This document shows positions 52,430 through 60,895 of a stretch of 64,000 nt of DNA, one piece after another (the first letter of the stretch is position 1; every line of letters starts with the position of its first letter). Both the position numbers and the translations under genes were made by a program. Source of the DNA: Deltaproteobacteria bacterium (GTDB lineage Bacteria > Desulfobacterota > Binatia > HRBIN30 > JACQVA1); the NCBI GenBank assembly GCA_016178705.1, contig JACOST010000017.1, forward strand, positions 1 to 64,000, written 5' to 3'. Under the pieces are notes generated by a model, which had not been told where the DNA came from, did not search any database, and saw only the letters and a list, made by a program, of their open reading frames with translations.

Positions 52430-52801
52430 TTGGACCGAGACGAATTCATGCGGCGCGCCCTCTGGCTGAGCGTCGCGTACAACTTCGGCGGGGCGCTGCT
52501 CTTTGCCTTCCCGTCGTCCGTGCTCGGACAGCTCGCGGGTCTACCCACGTCGGTGCCGCCGCTCTACTGTGCGCTCATGGCGTTCTTCGTCGTCCTCTTC
52601 GGTGGCACCTACGCTTGGCTTGCCCGCCAACCAACTTTCAATCGGCCGCTGGTTGCGTTCGCCGCGATCGGCAAGGCGGGAGCGTTTGGGATCATTCTCG
52701 CCTGCTGGCTTGTTGGTGAAGCATCGGGTCGCGGCGTACTGGCCGCCAGCGGTGACTTGGTGCTTGCCGGTATCTTCGTGCGGTGGCTGCGCGCACGCTG
52801 A
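52430..52801 (+). CDS. Small four-TM membrane protein, unknown
   Basis: About 123 residues with four TM helices ('ALWLSVAYNFGGALLFAFPS', 'YCALMAFFVVLFGGTYAWLA', 'AFAAIGKAGAFGIILACWLV', 'GVLAASGDLVLAGIFVRWLR'). Unnamed small membrane protein. I prefer TTG 52430 with GAGAGG upstream; TTG 52418 and ATG 52448 are alternatives. Divergent from the LMF-like gene. Confidence 0.6.
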   Translation: MDRDEFMRRALWLSVAYNFGGALLFAFPSSVLGQLAGLPTSVPPLYCALMAFFVVLFGGTYAWLARQPTFNRPLVAFAAIGKAGAFGIILACWLVGEASGRGVLAASGDLVLAGIFVRWLRAR

Positions 52802-52818
52802 GCGCGCGCAAGCAACCG

Positions 52819-52859
52819 ACTACTCGATCATCGCCACCGCTTCGACCTCGACCAGCGAC
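52819..52859 (-). pseudogene. Copy of the ridA 3' end
   Basis: Forty bases at 52820-52859 match the 3' end of ridA (53601-53640) with only two differences. On the minus strand they encode the last residues '(S)LVEVEAVAMIE' and a stop; upstream the frame closes at once. The two copies are in direct orientation and bracket the toxin-antitoxin pair. Confidence 0.6.
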
Positions 52860-52916
52860 GCCGCCTACCGCGGTCGCCGCCGCACGTCAGCGGCACTCCT
52901 TGCGGCACGAATCTTC

Positions 52917-52937
52917 GGTATGATAGCCGATCATACC
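52917..52937 (+). promoter_or_regulatory. Palindromic operator of the MazEF-like pair
   Basis: GGTATGAT-AGCCG-ATCATACC, perfect 8-bp arms around 5 bp, ends 12 bp before the antitoxin ATG. This fits binding by the ribbon-helix-helix antitoxin for autoregulation. It also contains TATGAT, a good -10 candidate (52919-52924). Confidence 0.65.
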
Positions 52938-52949
52938 AGAGGTGAGTCC

Positions 52950-53192
52950 ATGGCGTCGGCAAAGGTAGCCGTTTCTCTTGACGAGGGTGTTCTCACACGG
53001 CTGGATCGTCTTGTGCGGCAGCGGGCGTTTCCGAACCGCAGCAAGGCGATCGAACAGGCCGTGAAGGAAAAGCTGGAACGTCTCGATCGCTCGCACCTCG
53101 CCCGGGAGTGCGCCAAACTCGACCCAGCGGTCGAGAAAGCGTTCGCAGACGAAGGGCTGTCGGGAGAGCTGGCCGAATGGCCGGAATACTGA
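52950..53192 (+). CDS. Ribbon-helix-helix antitoxin (MazE-like)
   Basis: An 80-residue protein: 'AKVAVSLDEGVLTRLDRLVR' starts with an RHH beta-strand, and 'RSKAIEQAVKEKLERLD' gives the helices. The acidic C-terminus 'DEGLSGELAEWPEY' probably wraps the toxin. This is the NdoAI/MazE-type antitoxin of the CopG/RHH class. The ATG follows GAGGTGAG. It overlaps the toxin gene by 16 bp. Confidence 0.82.
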   Translation: MASAKVAVSLDEGVLTRLDRLVRQRAFPNRSKAIEQAVKEKLERLDRSHLARECAKLDPAVEKAFADEGLSGELAEWPEY

Positions 53193-53515
53193 GAGGTGAT
53201 GTTGTTTGGGCTGAACTCAGCCCGGCTAGAGGTCACGAACAGGCGGGGATGCGGCCAGTGGTGGTTGTGAGTCACGACATCTTCAACGAGCGATCCGGAA
53301 CGGTCATCGCGATGGCAGTGACAAGCCAAGCGCAGCGCGCTGGCTTTCCGCTCACGATGGAACTCACGAAGGTGCGGCTGCCCAAACGTTCTTGGGTCAA
53401 GATCAGTCAAATCCGCACGCTCTCGGTGGAACGCCTTGGTAGGAAATTGGGCCGGGTGACGCCCGAAGAGTTGGACCGGCTCGTCGATGGACTCAATGAG
53501 ATCGTCGGAAGCTAG
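53177..53515 (+). CDS. MazF/PemK family toxin
   Basis: A 112-residue protein: 'ILRGDVVWAELSPARGHEQA' (the GDVVWxxL-P-x-x-G-H-E motif) with 'RPVVVVSHDIFNERSGTVIA' and 'KRSWVKISQIRTLSVERLGR'. Sequence-specific ssRNA endonuclease family. It starts inside the antitoxin gene (ATG 53177), so translation is coupled. It ends shortly before the convergent ridA gene. Confidence 0.88.
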   Translation: MAGILRGDVVWAELSPARGHEQAGMRPVVVVSHDIFNERSGTVIAMAVTSQAQRAGFPLTMELTKVRLPKRSWVKISQIRTLSVERLGRKLGRVTPEELDRLVDGLNEIVGS

Positions 53516-53600
53516 CAAGCGACCTCTGAGTCTCCTGCCCCGACCGCTGTGATCGCCCCGACAGCGCACGTTCGGCGCCACGTCGGCGGATCGCGTGGCG

Positions 53601-53990
53601 CTACTCGATCATCGCCACCGCTTCGACCTCGACTAGCAACTGCGGCACGGCGAGCGCCGAGATGACGAGGTAGGTGCTCGCCGGGTACTGGCCTTCCTTG
53701 AAGTGCCGCTGGCGTGCGGCGGCGATCGCGGGCCGGTACGCGGCGTCGGTTACGTAGATTGTCAGCTTCACGATGTCGTCCATCGAGCCGCCGCAGGCCT
53801 CGACTACGATTCGTAGATTCTGGAATGCCTGCTCCACCTGCGCGGCGGCGTCGCCTTCGCCGACGAGCTTGCCGCTGCCATCGAGCGCGACTTGCCCGGC
53901 GATGAACACCGGGGTGCCGCTCTTCTTCACTGCGTATGAGTAGCCGGTCGGCTTCGCCATGTTCGTCGGGTTGATGATCTGTTTGGCCAT
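53601..53990 (-). CDS. ridA: RidA/YjgF family protein
   Basis: A 129-residue RidA-fold protein: 'FIAGQVALDGSGKLVGEGDA', 'QVEQAFQNLRIVVEACGGSM' and 'VKLTIYVTD'. The canonical Arg before a 'PxS/ARxxV' motif is not obvious: 'PASTYLVISALAVPQLLVEV' has Thr-Tyr where R-x usually sits. It therefore may be a non-deaminase Rid subfamily. AAGGAG precedes the ATG. Known relatives hydrolyse reactive enamines/imines. Confidence 0.8.
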   Translation of the reverse strand: MAKQIINPTNMAKPTGYSYAVKKSGTPVFIAGQVALDGSGKLVGEGDAAAQVEQAFQNLRIVVEACGGSMDDIVKLTIYVTDAAYRPAIAAARQRHFKEGQYPASTYLVISALAVPQLLVEVEAVAMIE

Positions 53991-54096
53991 TGGTGATCTC
54001 CTTTGCGGCAGCGATCGCTGGTGTATGGCGGAGACCGATGCCCGAGACAAGTCCATCTGAGACCCTCCATCCTTTTCTTGCCCATCGACAGGGTGT

Positions 54097-54564
54097 ATGC
54101 GGCGCGGCATGGCTACCGACCATGAAGACCTCAGCACGCTGATCTACACCTACGCCGAGCGTCTCGATGCTGGCGACTTCGAAGGGGTCGCGGATTTGTT
54201 TGCGCGTGCGACCTTCCGCAGCGATCGCCGCCCTGAAGTCCGGCGCGGTCGTGACGAAGTGCTGGCGGTGTATGGCGACACTGTCGCGGTCTACGATGGC
54301 TCGCCTTGTACCAAGCACGTGACGACGAATCTGATCGTCGAAGTCGATGCGGCGCGCGCGACGGCGACCGCGCGGTCGTACTACACGGTGCTGCAGGCGC
54401 GACCCGAGTTGCCGCTGCAAGTCATCATCGCGGGACGCTATCATGACCGCTTCGCGCGCGACCCGGCGGCGCACACGTGGCACTTCACCGATCGGCTGGT
54501 GTTCGTCGATTTGGTCGGCGATTTGCGCTGCCATCTCAAGCGCAACGTTATCGCGTCGCCGTAA
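54097..54564 (+). CDS. SnoaL/NTF2-like domain protein
   Basis: 155 residues with an alpha+beta cone fold: an N-terminal helix 'LSTLIYTYAERLDAGDFEGV', 'DLFARATF', then 'TKHVTTNLIVEVDAARATAT' and 'ARSYYTVLQA', as in SnoaL-like proteins used as cyclases, isomerases or dehydratases on small hydrophobic substrates. Its substrate is unknown. The ATG at 54109 ('MATDHEDL') is an equally good start. Confidence 0.78.
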   Translation: MRRGMATDHEDLSTLIYTYAERLDAGDFEGVADLFARATFRSDRRPEVRRGRDEVLAVYGDTVAVYDGSPCTKHVTTNLIVEVDAARATATARSYYTVLQARPELPLQVIIAGRYHDRFARDPAAHTWHFTDRLVFVDLVGDLRCHLKRNVIASP

Positions 54565-54620
54565 GGTTGCCGCTTCGTCTCACTCCGTAGTAGAAGCGAG
54601 CGGGTCTGAGGATAGAGGAG

Positions 54621-55661
54621 ATGAACCTGCTCCGCGTCGTCGGTGTTCTCGCGGGCCTGGTTGGACTGGGCTGGATCAGCGTTGCGCGCTTTGGCTTCGG
54701 CCGGCTGCGCAATCTCGATTGGCTGATGGGCAGCTCGGTATCGGCCGCGCTCGTGCTGCTCGGACTGTTCCCCGACTCGCTCAATTTCCTGCTCGATCTG
54801 CTGTCGTTCGAAAAGGGCGGCGGCCAGCGCTTGATCGGCCTGCTCATCTTCGCCGTGTTGAGCTTGTACGCGTTGGTATACCTGGCGCTGGCCCGCAATC
54901 GCCAACTCGAACGCGATGTCGATCGCTTAGTGCGCGAGCTGGCCAAGCGCGAGTTCCGCAAGCTCCATGACCCCTCGTCCGCGCCGGTGTACGTCGTGAT
55001 TCCGGCATACAACGAGGAAGCCAACATCGAGCAGGTGTTGCAGCGGATTCCGAGCGAAGTGTGTGGACTGCCGGTGAAGACCTTGGTGGTCGTGGATGGC
55101 GCCACCGACGGCACCGAGGCCGTCGCGAGGCGATTGAACAAAGCAGCGCTGACGCAAGTGATCAACTGCGGCGGCGCGGCCGCGCTCAAGGCCGGCTACG
55201 ATGTGGCGCTCGAGGCCGGCGCGGAAATCGTCGTCACCCTCGACGCCGACGGACAACATTCGCCCGAAGAGCTGCCGCGATTGGTCCAACCGATCGTCGA
55301 TGACCGGGCCGACTTCGTGAACGGTTCGCGCGTGCTCGGGGTCTACGAGAGAGACAGCGTCGTGCGTGCCGCCGGCGTGGTGTTCTTCAATCGCTTGGTG
55401 AGTCTCCTCACGATGACGAAGATCACCGACTGCTCGAACGGCTTCCGTGCGATTCGCGCCACCCAGCTCGTGCGCCTCGACTTGCGCCAGCGCCAGTTCC
55501 ACACGTCGGAGGTGTTGATCGACGCGCTGAAGAAGGGACTGCGGGTAGTCGAAGTGCCGATCACGGTCAGCCGGCGACTGAGCGGGGAGAGCAAGAAGCC
55601 GGGCTCGTTCTGGTACGGGGTCGGGTTCGCGCGGGCGATCTTCAGTACCTGGTTGCGATAG
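54621..55661 (+). CDS. Glycosyltransferase family 2 with N-terminal DUF2304-like TM part
   Basis: 346 residues. Three TM helices in the first about 90 residues ('LLRVVGVLAGLVGLGWISVA', 'GSSVSAALVLLGLFP', 'LIGLLIFAVLSLYALVYLAL') are followed by a linker helix and a GT-A domain starting 'VYVVIPAYNEEANIEQVL' (about 123). The metal-binding DAD lies at 208-210 ('TLDADGQHSPEELPR'). The architecture is that of polyprenyl-phosphate glucosyl/mannosyl transferases. It would supply lipid-linked sugars for the membrane proteins downstream. It is directly adjacent to the next gene: its stop is followed at once by a GTG start. Confidence 0.85.
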   Translation: MNLLRVVGVLAGLVGLGWISVARFGFGRLRNLDWLMGSSVSAALVLLGLFPDSLNFLLDLLSFEKGGGQRLIGLLIFAVLSLYALVYLALARNRQLERDVDRLVRELAKREFRKLHDPSSAPVYVVIPAYNEEANIEQVLQRIPSEVCGLPVKTLVVVDGATDGTEAVARRLNKAALTQVINCGGAAALKAGYDVALEAGAEIVVTLDADGQHSPEELPRLVQPIVDDRADFVNGSRVLGVYERDSVVRAAGVVFFNRLVSLLTMTKITDCSNGFRAIRATQLVRLDLRQRQFHTSEVLIDALKKGLRVVEVPITVSRRLSGESKKPGSFWYGVGFARAIFSTWLR

Positions 55662-56663
55662 GTGCGGCCGCCAGCAGAGATCCGGCGGTGGGTCGCGGCG
55701 CTCGGTGCCTCGGCGCTGTTCGTCGCCGGGCTGATCTGGCTGGGGGCGCTCGACGATGTGCCGCGTCTGCTGCGCCGTCTTCCCGGCTCCGCCGTCGCGC
55801 TCGCGTTCGCCTGGCTGGTGGTGGCGGGCGGGTTGCGCGCGGTGCGCTTGCGCTGGATGCTGCCCACCCGTCCGCCTTTGTTCACCGCGTACGCGATCAA
55901 TCAAATCTACAACCTGGGCACAGCCGTCATTCCAACCGGGCTCGGCGAAGTGTTCGGCGTTTGGTTCCTCGGTCGCCGCTTGGCGGTACCGGTTGGCAGC
56001 GCCGCCGCGGTGCTGCTGATCGGCCGCGTGCTCGACATCACGATCCTCTTGGTGATGTTCCTGGCAGCGTTCGTGGCCGGTGCGGTGGCGGTGGGGTCGG
56101 CGCAACGCGCGCTGGTGGCGATCGCGCTCGTGGCCATCGGCATCGTCGCACTCGCCGTGACATTCCGTTCCCATCTCGCCGCTCGTGCCCGCGTGCTGCT
56201 GAGGGGTTGGAAGCAGGCGGCCAACGCGCCCGCGCCGCTGCGGAACGCCGTGGCTGCCGTGCTGCACATTTTCGATGACTTCGCCGCCGTGGCGCTAGCG
56301 CCGCAGAGTTGGTTGCTGCTGGTGATAACGACAGCCGCGAGTCAGTTCGCCAATCTGCAGAGCTTGCGCGTGTTGTTGGCCGGGGTCGATCGGCCGACGG
56401 ATTTTAGCGGCGCGCTGGCGATCTTTGTCGTCTATCTCCTGCTGCGCGTCCTGCCGGTGCAAGGTCTCGCCGGCGTTGGCACGCACGCCACGTGGTGGGC
56501 GCTGGCGCTGGTGGTGGTCGGCGTGGGACGCAACGAGAGTCTCCCGATCGGCGCCGTGCTCTACCTGGCGTACATGGTATTGCTCGTTTTGCTGTGTGCG
56601 ACCGGTGCGCCGCTGCTCTGGCTTGGTGCGCGCACGCACCGGATCACCATGGATGACGCATGA
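55662..56663 (+). CDS. LPG-synthase-TM-region-like flippase family protein
   Basis: 333 residues, seven to eight TM helices. 'SAVALAFAWLVVAGGLRAVR' and 'NQIYNLGTAVIPTGLGEVFG' (with the conserved R..R and PxGxG/E loop) are typical of the UPF0104/AglD lysylphosphatidylglycerol synthase TM domain, often encoded beside GT2 genes. Probable role: flipping or handling lipid-linked sugars. GTG start with no gap after the GT2 gene. Its stop overlaps the next gene's ATG (ATGA). Confidence 0.8.
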   Translation: MRPPAEIRRWVAALGASALFVAGLIWLGALDDVPRLLRRLPGSAVALAFAWLVVAGGLRAVRLRWMLPTRPPLFTAYAINQIYNLGTAVIPTGLGEVFGVWFLGRRLAVPVGSAAAVLLIGRVLDITILLVMFLAAFVAGAVAVGSAQRALVAIALVAIGIVALAVTFRSHLAARARVLLRGWKQAANAPAPLRNAVAAVLHIFDDFAAVALAPQSWLLLVITTAASQFANLQSLRVLLAGVDRPTDFSGALAIFVVYLLLRVLPVQGLAGVGTHATWWALALVVVGVGRNESLPIGAVLYLAYMVLLVLLCATGAPLLWLGARTHRITMDDA

Positions 56664-58804
56664 CGCTCACGCGGGGCGTCACTGCGCAGCGGCCGACAGC
56701 AGCCGTGATCTATGCGACGTTGTGGACCGGTCTCTGGTTCACGCCGTGGGGTAACTGGCTGCGATCGTGGCCGTGGCTGGGCACGGCGCTGGCTTTGGCG
56801 CTGTTCGTTGCGCCCGGCATGGGGCTGCACGCGTGGAGCACGCGCGGCATGGCGGTGCGCGTGAGTGGCCGCGTGACGTACGGCTTCGCGCTGTCGGTCG
56901 CGCTGACGGGCACGATCGGTCTGATTGCTTGCGTGCTCCATCTGTCCTTTGCATTTGTACTGGCGATCCTGTGGGGTGCTGGACTGCTCGGTGCCTTTGG
57001 GGTCGCGCGCTGGGAATTGCCACCGGCTGCCGCGCATGATGACCGTAAACGGCTCAACTTCGTCGAGGTGGTGCTGATGGCGGTCCTGCTCGTGCTCGCT
57101 GCACGACTGGCGCTGTCACCAGCGGGTGGCAGCGACGCCGCCACGCACGTCGCGCGTCTCACGGGATTTCAGCAATCGACGGCGCTCGGTTTCTCGTCGG
57201 TTGGATTTGGTGACGCCGTGCAGATTCCGCCGCGGTACTGGCTGGCGTACTGGCCGTTGTGCGAAGCGGTACTGGCGGCCCTGTCGGGATTGCACGGGCT
57301 CGAGCTCACCAGCGTCTACCTCGCGCCACTGCTGGCGCCGCTCGCTCTCGCGAGCACGTTCGAGCTGTCCGTGAGTCTCGGACTCTCTCGACGCCTAGCG
57401 GTATCCGCCGTTGCCGCGCAAGTGGTGAGTTTGGTGTTGCTGGGTGGGCGCACGCAACCCGGCCAGATGTTCTTCAATCATCTCTGCGACGACAACGTAC
57501 TGGCCTCGTACGTCCTCGCGCCGGTCGCAACGGCGGCCGTCGCCAGGTTTCTGCGCGCTGGCCGGGGACTGTCGCTGGTTGGGTCAACGTACCTCGGCCT
57601 GGCCGTGACTCATCCGACCGTCTTCGGGTTCGCGTATTTGGTCACGGTTGCCTACAGCGCTGCCGAACTGCTGGGAGGAGTGTCATGGCGGCGCATCGTG
57701 CCGGCGCTGGTAGTGAGCACGCTGCTGATCGCCGGCGTATCGACATTGCGGTTGGTTGATCATCCATCGCAACAGCATGTGTACTTCAGTGTCGCCGCGG
57801 CGGAGGCGGCCGACGAAATGATTCCGACGCGATGGACGCGGTTGTGGGTGAGCGCGGACCACCGCACCTACGCAGTCGCGCGCCAAGTGGTACCGCCAGC
57901 GGCGCGCGTCGCAGCGTTGATGGCCCTGGCGGCGGCGCTCGTGCAGTTTCGGCGCGTACGCGCCGCGCGCTACGTGGTCGCCGTGGTGGGGCTGGCGGAG
58001 CTGACGTTGTGGCCGCAGACGTCCTGGCTGATCGGGATGTTGATTACGCCGTTTCACCTGTGGCGGGTGTGGTGGCAGGTTCCGTTCGGCATCGGACTGG
58101 TGGTGGTTGCCGGCGCTATGGTCACCATTGTACGCCTGCGGCAGAGGCTGCGCTCGCGTCTGACGGCACTCGGGCCGTGGGGCGAGTTGGTGTTCGTCGG
58201 CGCCCTCGTCGCGGTGATGATCGTCACCGGGCGGCCGAACTGGGTCTGGGCGCTGCACTTGCCGCCGGACTGGCGAACGGTGGCGTACGCGGAAGGCGAG
58301 TTGCAGGCGAGCGCAGTGTCGTGCCGGCGCACGTTCGCGGATCTGATCGCGATCGGTCGGGCGATCGACACCCGCGCTCCCAACGGTGCGGTCGTTGTCG
58401 GCGACGTATGGGGTAAGCTCGCGACTGAAGTGTGGGGAACCAACGACTTCATTCCGAGCGTTTCGACGAAGGCGCGCTTGGTAGTGTTCCGCAGCGACGA
58501 GCAGACGGCGCAGCACGGCGGTGTCAGCCTCACTGAAGCGCGGCGGCGCATTGTGCGGCTCAAGCAGGTCTTTGACGACGAGACGCCGGCGGCCGAGCGC
58601 TTGCGCATTCTCGACGAGTTTGGGGTCGAGTACGTTGTGTCGTGTGGCGAATGGCCGGTGCCATCAGCGTTGGCCGCGGGACCTAGCGCGGTGCGTCTGG
58701 AGGAGACGGCGGGCAATCTGCACCTCTATAGGCTTGCGAGGTTTGCACCCGCTACACCCAACGAACGGGGTAAGCCAGGCGCGCCACCGGGAGACGATGC
58801 ATGA
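56660..58804 (+). CDS. Large polytopic membrane protein, paralogue 1 of 3
   Basis: 714 residues, about 12 TM helices and a C-terminal soluble domain of about 180 residues. The recurrent motifs are 'GLHAWSTRGMAVRVSGRVTY' near the N-terminus, 'SPAGGSDAATHVARL' (an acidic site after a TM), 'IPPRYWLAYWPLCEA' and a tail with 'SCRRTFADLIAIGRAID'. It resembles GT-C glycosyltransferases in topology, and the GGSD loop could be the catalytic acid site; this is inference. The ATG overlaps the preceding stop. It is the first of a tandem triplet. Confidence 0.6.
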   Translation: MTLTRGVTAQRPTAAVIYATLWTGLWFTPWGNWLRSWPWLGTALALALFVAPGMGLHAWSTRGMAVRVSGRVTYGFALSVALTGTIGLIACVLHLSFAFVLAILWGAGLLGAFGVARWELPPAAAHDDRKRLNFVEVVLMAVLLVLAARLALSPAGGSDAATHVARLTGFQQSTALGFSSVGFGDAVQIPPRYWLAYWPLCEAVLAALSGLHGLELTSVYLAPLLAPLALASTFELSVSLGLSRRLAVSAVAAQVVSLVLLGGRTQPGQMFFNHLCDDNVLASYVLAPVATAAVARFLRAGRGLSLVGSTYLGLAVTHPTVFGFAYLVTVAYSAAELLGGVSWRRIVPALVVSTLLIAGVSTLRLVDHPSQQHVYFSVAAAEAADEMIPTRWTRLWVSADHRTYAVARQVVPPAARVAALMALAAALVQFRRVRAARYVVAVVGLAELTLWPQTSWLIGMLITPFHLWRVWWQVPFGIGLVVVAGAMVTIVRLRQRLRSRLTALGPWGELVFVGALVAVMIVTGRPNWVWALHLPPDWRTVAYAEGELQASAVSCRRTFADLIAIGRAIDTRAPNGAVVVGDVWGKLATEVWGTNDFIPSVSTKARLVVFRSDEQTAQHGGVSLTEARRRIVRLKQVFDDETPAAERLRILDEFGVEYVVSCGEWPVPSALAAGPSAVRLEETAGNLHLYRLARFAPATPNERGKPGAPPGDDA

Positions 58805-60879
58805 CGCGCCGGCGACTGGTGGCGGCCAGCGCGTCGCTTGCCTGGACCGCGCTGTGGTTCGCTCCGTGGCAACTCTGGCTGCGGCCGTGGCCGTGGTTGC
58901 GCACGGCGCTGGCGTTGACGCTGTTCATTGCGCCCGGCCTGGGGCTGCACGCGTGGCTCACTCGCGGCATGGCGGTGCGCGTGAGTGGCCGCGTGACCTA
59001 CGGCTTTGCACTGTCCGTGCTGGCGACCGGTCTGGTCGGATTAGTCGGATGCGTGAGTCACCTGTCATTCACATTCGTCATGGCATCGCTGTGGGTCGTC
59101 GGACTCCTTGGCCCGGCGGCGCTGGCGCTGTCGGATCCGACGACAGCGGGCGCGGCTGACGGCCGGGCGCGCGAGGCGATGAGTTGGCTCGACTGGCTCG
59201 AGTGCGCCGTCGTGTTAGCAATCGTGGCGCGGCTGGCGTTTGCACCCGCCGGCGGCGGCGATGACTTCATATACGTGGCCCGCATCACCCGCTTCGCACA
59301 GTCCGACGGGTTGGGGTTCCACTCGATTGGGTTCGGTGACGCCCCGCTCTCGCCGCGCTACTGGTTCGAGTACTGGACCCTCTGCGAAGCGGTGATGGCA
59401 ACGGTGTCTGGACTGCATCCGCTCGAATTGACCACCAACTACCTCGGTCCACTGCTCGCGGTGATCGCGCTCGTCGGCGTATTCGAATTGGCGCTCAGCG
59501 TGGGATTCACCCGCCGGTTGGCTACCGCAGCGCTCACAGCGCAGGTGATTGTGCTGGTGATGCTGGCCAAGGAGCACCAACCCGGTTTCATGTTCTTCAA
59601 TCGACTGACCGAGGACAAAGTCGTCGCGGCGTTTGTCTTATCTCCCGCGGCCCTCGCTGCGGTCGCCCATTCCATTGCGTCCCCGCCAACCGGACTCCTG
59701 CTGGTCGCCCTGCTGTACATCGGACTGTTCACCACCCACCCGACTAGTTTTGGTATTGCGGTGCTCATGGCGCTTTCGTATTGCGTCGCGGCGTTCGCTA
59801 CAAGCCGCGCGCGGAATGTGCTTCGAGTCATGATCGTGCTCACGGCCTTGGCGGTGCCGGCGTCGATGATGCGCCTGGCCAGTGGCTCGTCGCTGGCGAT
59901 GGCGGAGACTGAATTCACGTCAACCGGATCGGGTTCGCCGATGCGGCTAGCGCGACTGTGGGTTGGCCCGGACGGCCGATGGTACGCAGTGTCTCGAACG
60001 GTGATACCGTCGGTTGCCCTCGGAGTGGGCGTGGTCGCGTTGGGGATCGCCGTCTTGCGGCTGCGACGCGACCCGGCGGCGGCGTACGTCGCGGGAGCGC
60101 TGGCGGTTGTCGGATTCACATGCGTTCCCTACACGGCTTGGATCGTTGCGGCGGGAATTACCCCATTTCATTTGTGGCGCGTTGTGTGGCAGGCACCATT
60201 TGGCATTGCGCTGGTGGTGGTGTTGACGGCCGTGATCGACGTGCTGCGTCGACGTGTTCCGCCATCGCTGGTGCGGCGCCTGCTTCGTGCCAACCTGTCG
60301 GTGGTGAGTGAACTGGTGTTGCTGGCCTTGTTGGTCGGCGCCGTGCGATATGGACACGTCCGTGATCGATTGTGGGCGCTGCATGTCCCACTCGACTGGC
60401 GGACCTTTCTGTACCGCGAAGGGGAGCTCGTCGGCGCCCGGCTGCCGTGCCGACGGACCTATGCGGATCTGATCGCGATGGGACAGCTGATCGACCAGCA
60501 TGCGCCGCGGGGGGCGACGGTCATCGGCGATCCGGCGACCAACAATCTGATTCCGAGTGTTTCGATTCGCGCCCGACTGCTGATGTTTCGCGCGATCGAC
60601 CACACGCGGGAACACGCCGGCGTGACGCCGGGTGAAGCGCGACGACGCGTCGACGTGCAAACGCGGTTGTTCCATCGCACCACGCCGGCCGCAGAACGCA
60701 GTGCGCTTCTGCGGGAGAACCGGATCGACTACGTACTGTTGTGCGGCCGACCGGACTGGGCGGCGGAAGTGGCCGCGGTATCGCCGGGCCGTTTCACGCG
60801 TGTTGCCACGGCGGGCGACTTCGAACTCTATCGTGTGCTCACGCCGGTGGAATCAGAAGCATTGCGTGGGCACGAATGA
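58801..60879 (+). CDS. Large polytopic membrane protein, paralogue 2 of 3
   Basis: 692 residues with the same plan: 'GLHAWLTRGMAVRVSGRVTY', 'APAGGGDDFIYVARITRFAQ' (GGGDD), 'SPRYWFEYWTLCEAVMATVS' and the tail 'LPCRRTYADLIAMGQLIDQH'. The sequence is clearly related to paralogues 1 and 3 over its whole length. ATGA overlap with paralogue 1. The acidic loop is GGGDD here, with one more Asp than in the others. Confidence 0.6.
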   Translation: MTRRRLVAASASLAWTALWFAPWQLWLRPWPWLRTALALTLFIAPGLGLHAWLTRGMAVRVSGRVTYGFALSVLATGLVGLVGCVSHLSFTFVMASLWVVGLLGPAALALSDPTTAGAADGRAREAMSWLDWLECAVVLAIVARLAFAPAGGGDDFIYVARITRFAQSDGLGFHSIGFGDAPLSPRYWFEYWTLCEAVMATVSGLHPLELTTNYLGPLLAVIALVGVFELALSVGFTRRLATAALTAQVIVLVMLAKEHQPGFMFFNRLTEDKVVAAFVLSPAALAAVAHSIASPPTGLLLVALLYIGLFTTHPTSFGIAVLMALSYCVAAFATSRARNVLRVMIVLTALAVPASMMRLASGSSLAMAETEFTSTGSGSPMRLARLWVGPDGRWYAVSRTVIPSVALGVGVVALGIAVLRLRRDPAAAYVAGALAVVGFTCVPYTAWIVAAGITPFHLWRVVWQAPFGIALVVVLTAVIDVLRRRVPPSLVRRLLRANLSVVSELVLLALLVGAVRYGHVRDRLWALHVPLDWRTFLYREGELVGARLPCRRTYADLIAMGQLIDQHAPRGATVIGDPATNNLIPSVSIRARLLMFRAIDHTREHAGVTPGEARRRVDVQTRLFHRTTPAAERSALLRENRIDYVLLCGRPDWAAEVAAVSPGRFTRVATAGDFELYRVLTPVESEALRGHE

Positions 60880-60895
60880 AGCAGGCCACCTGCTG

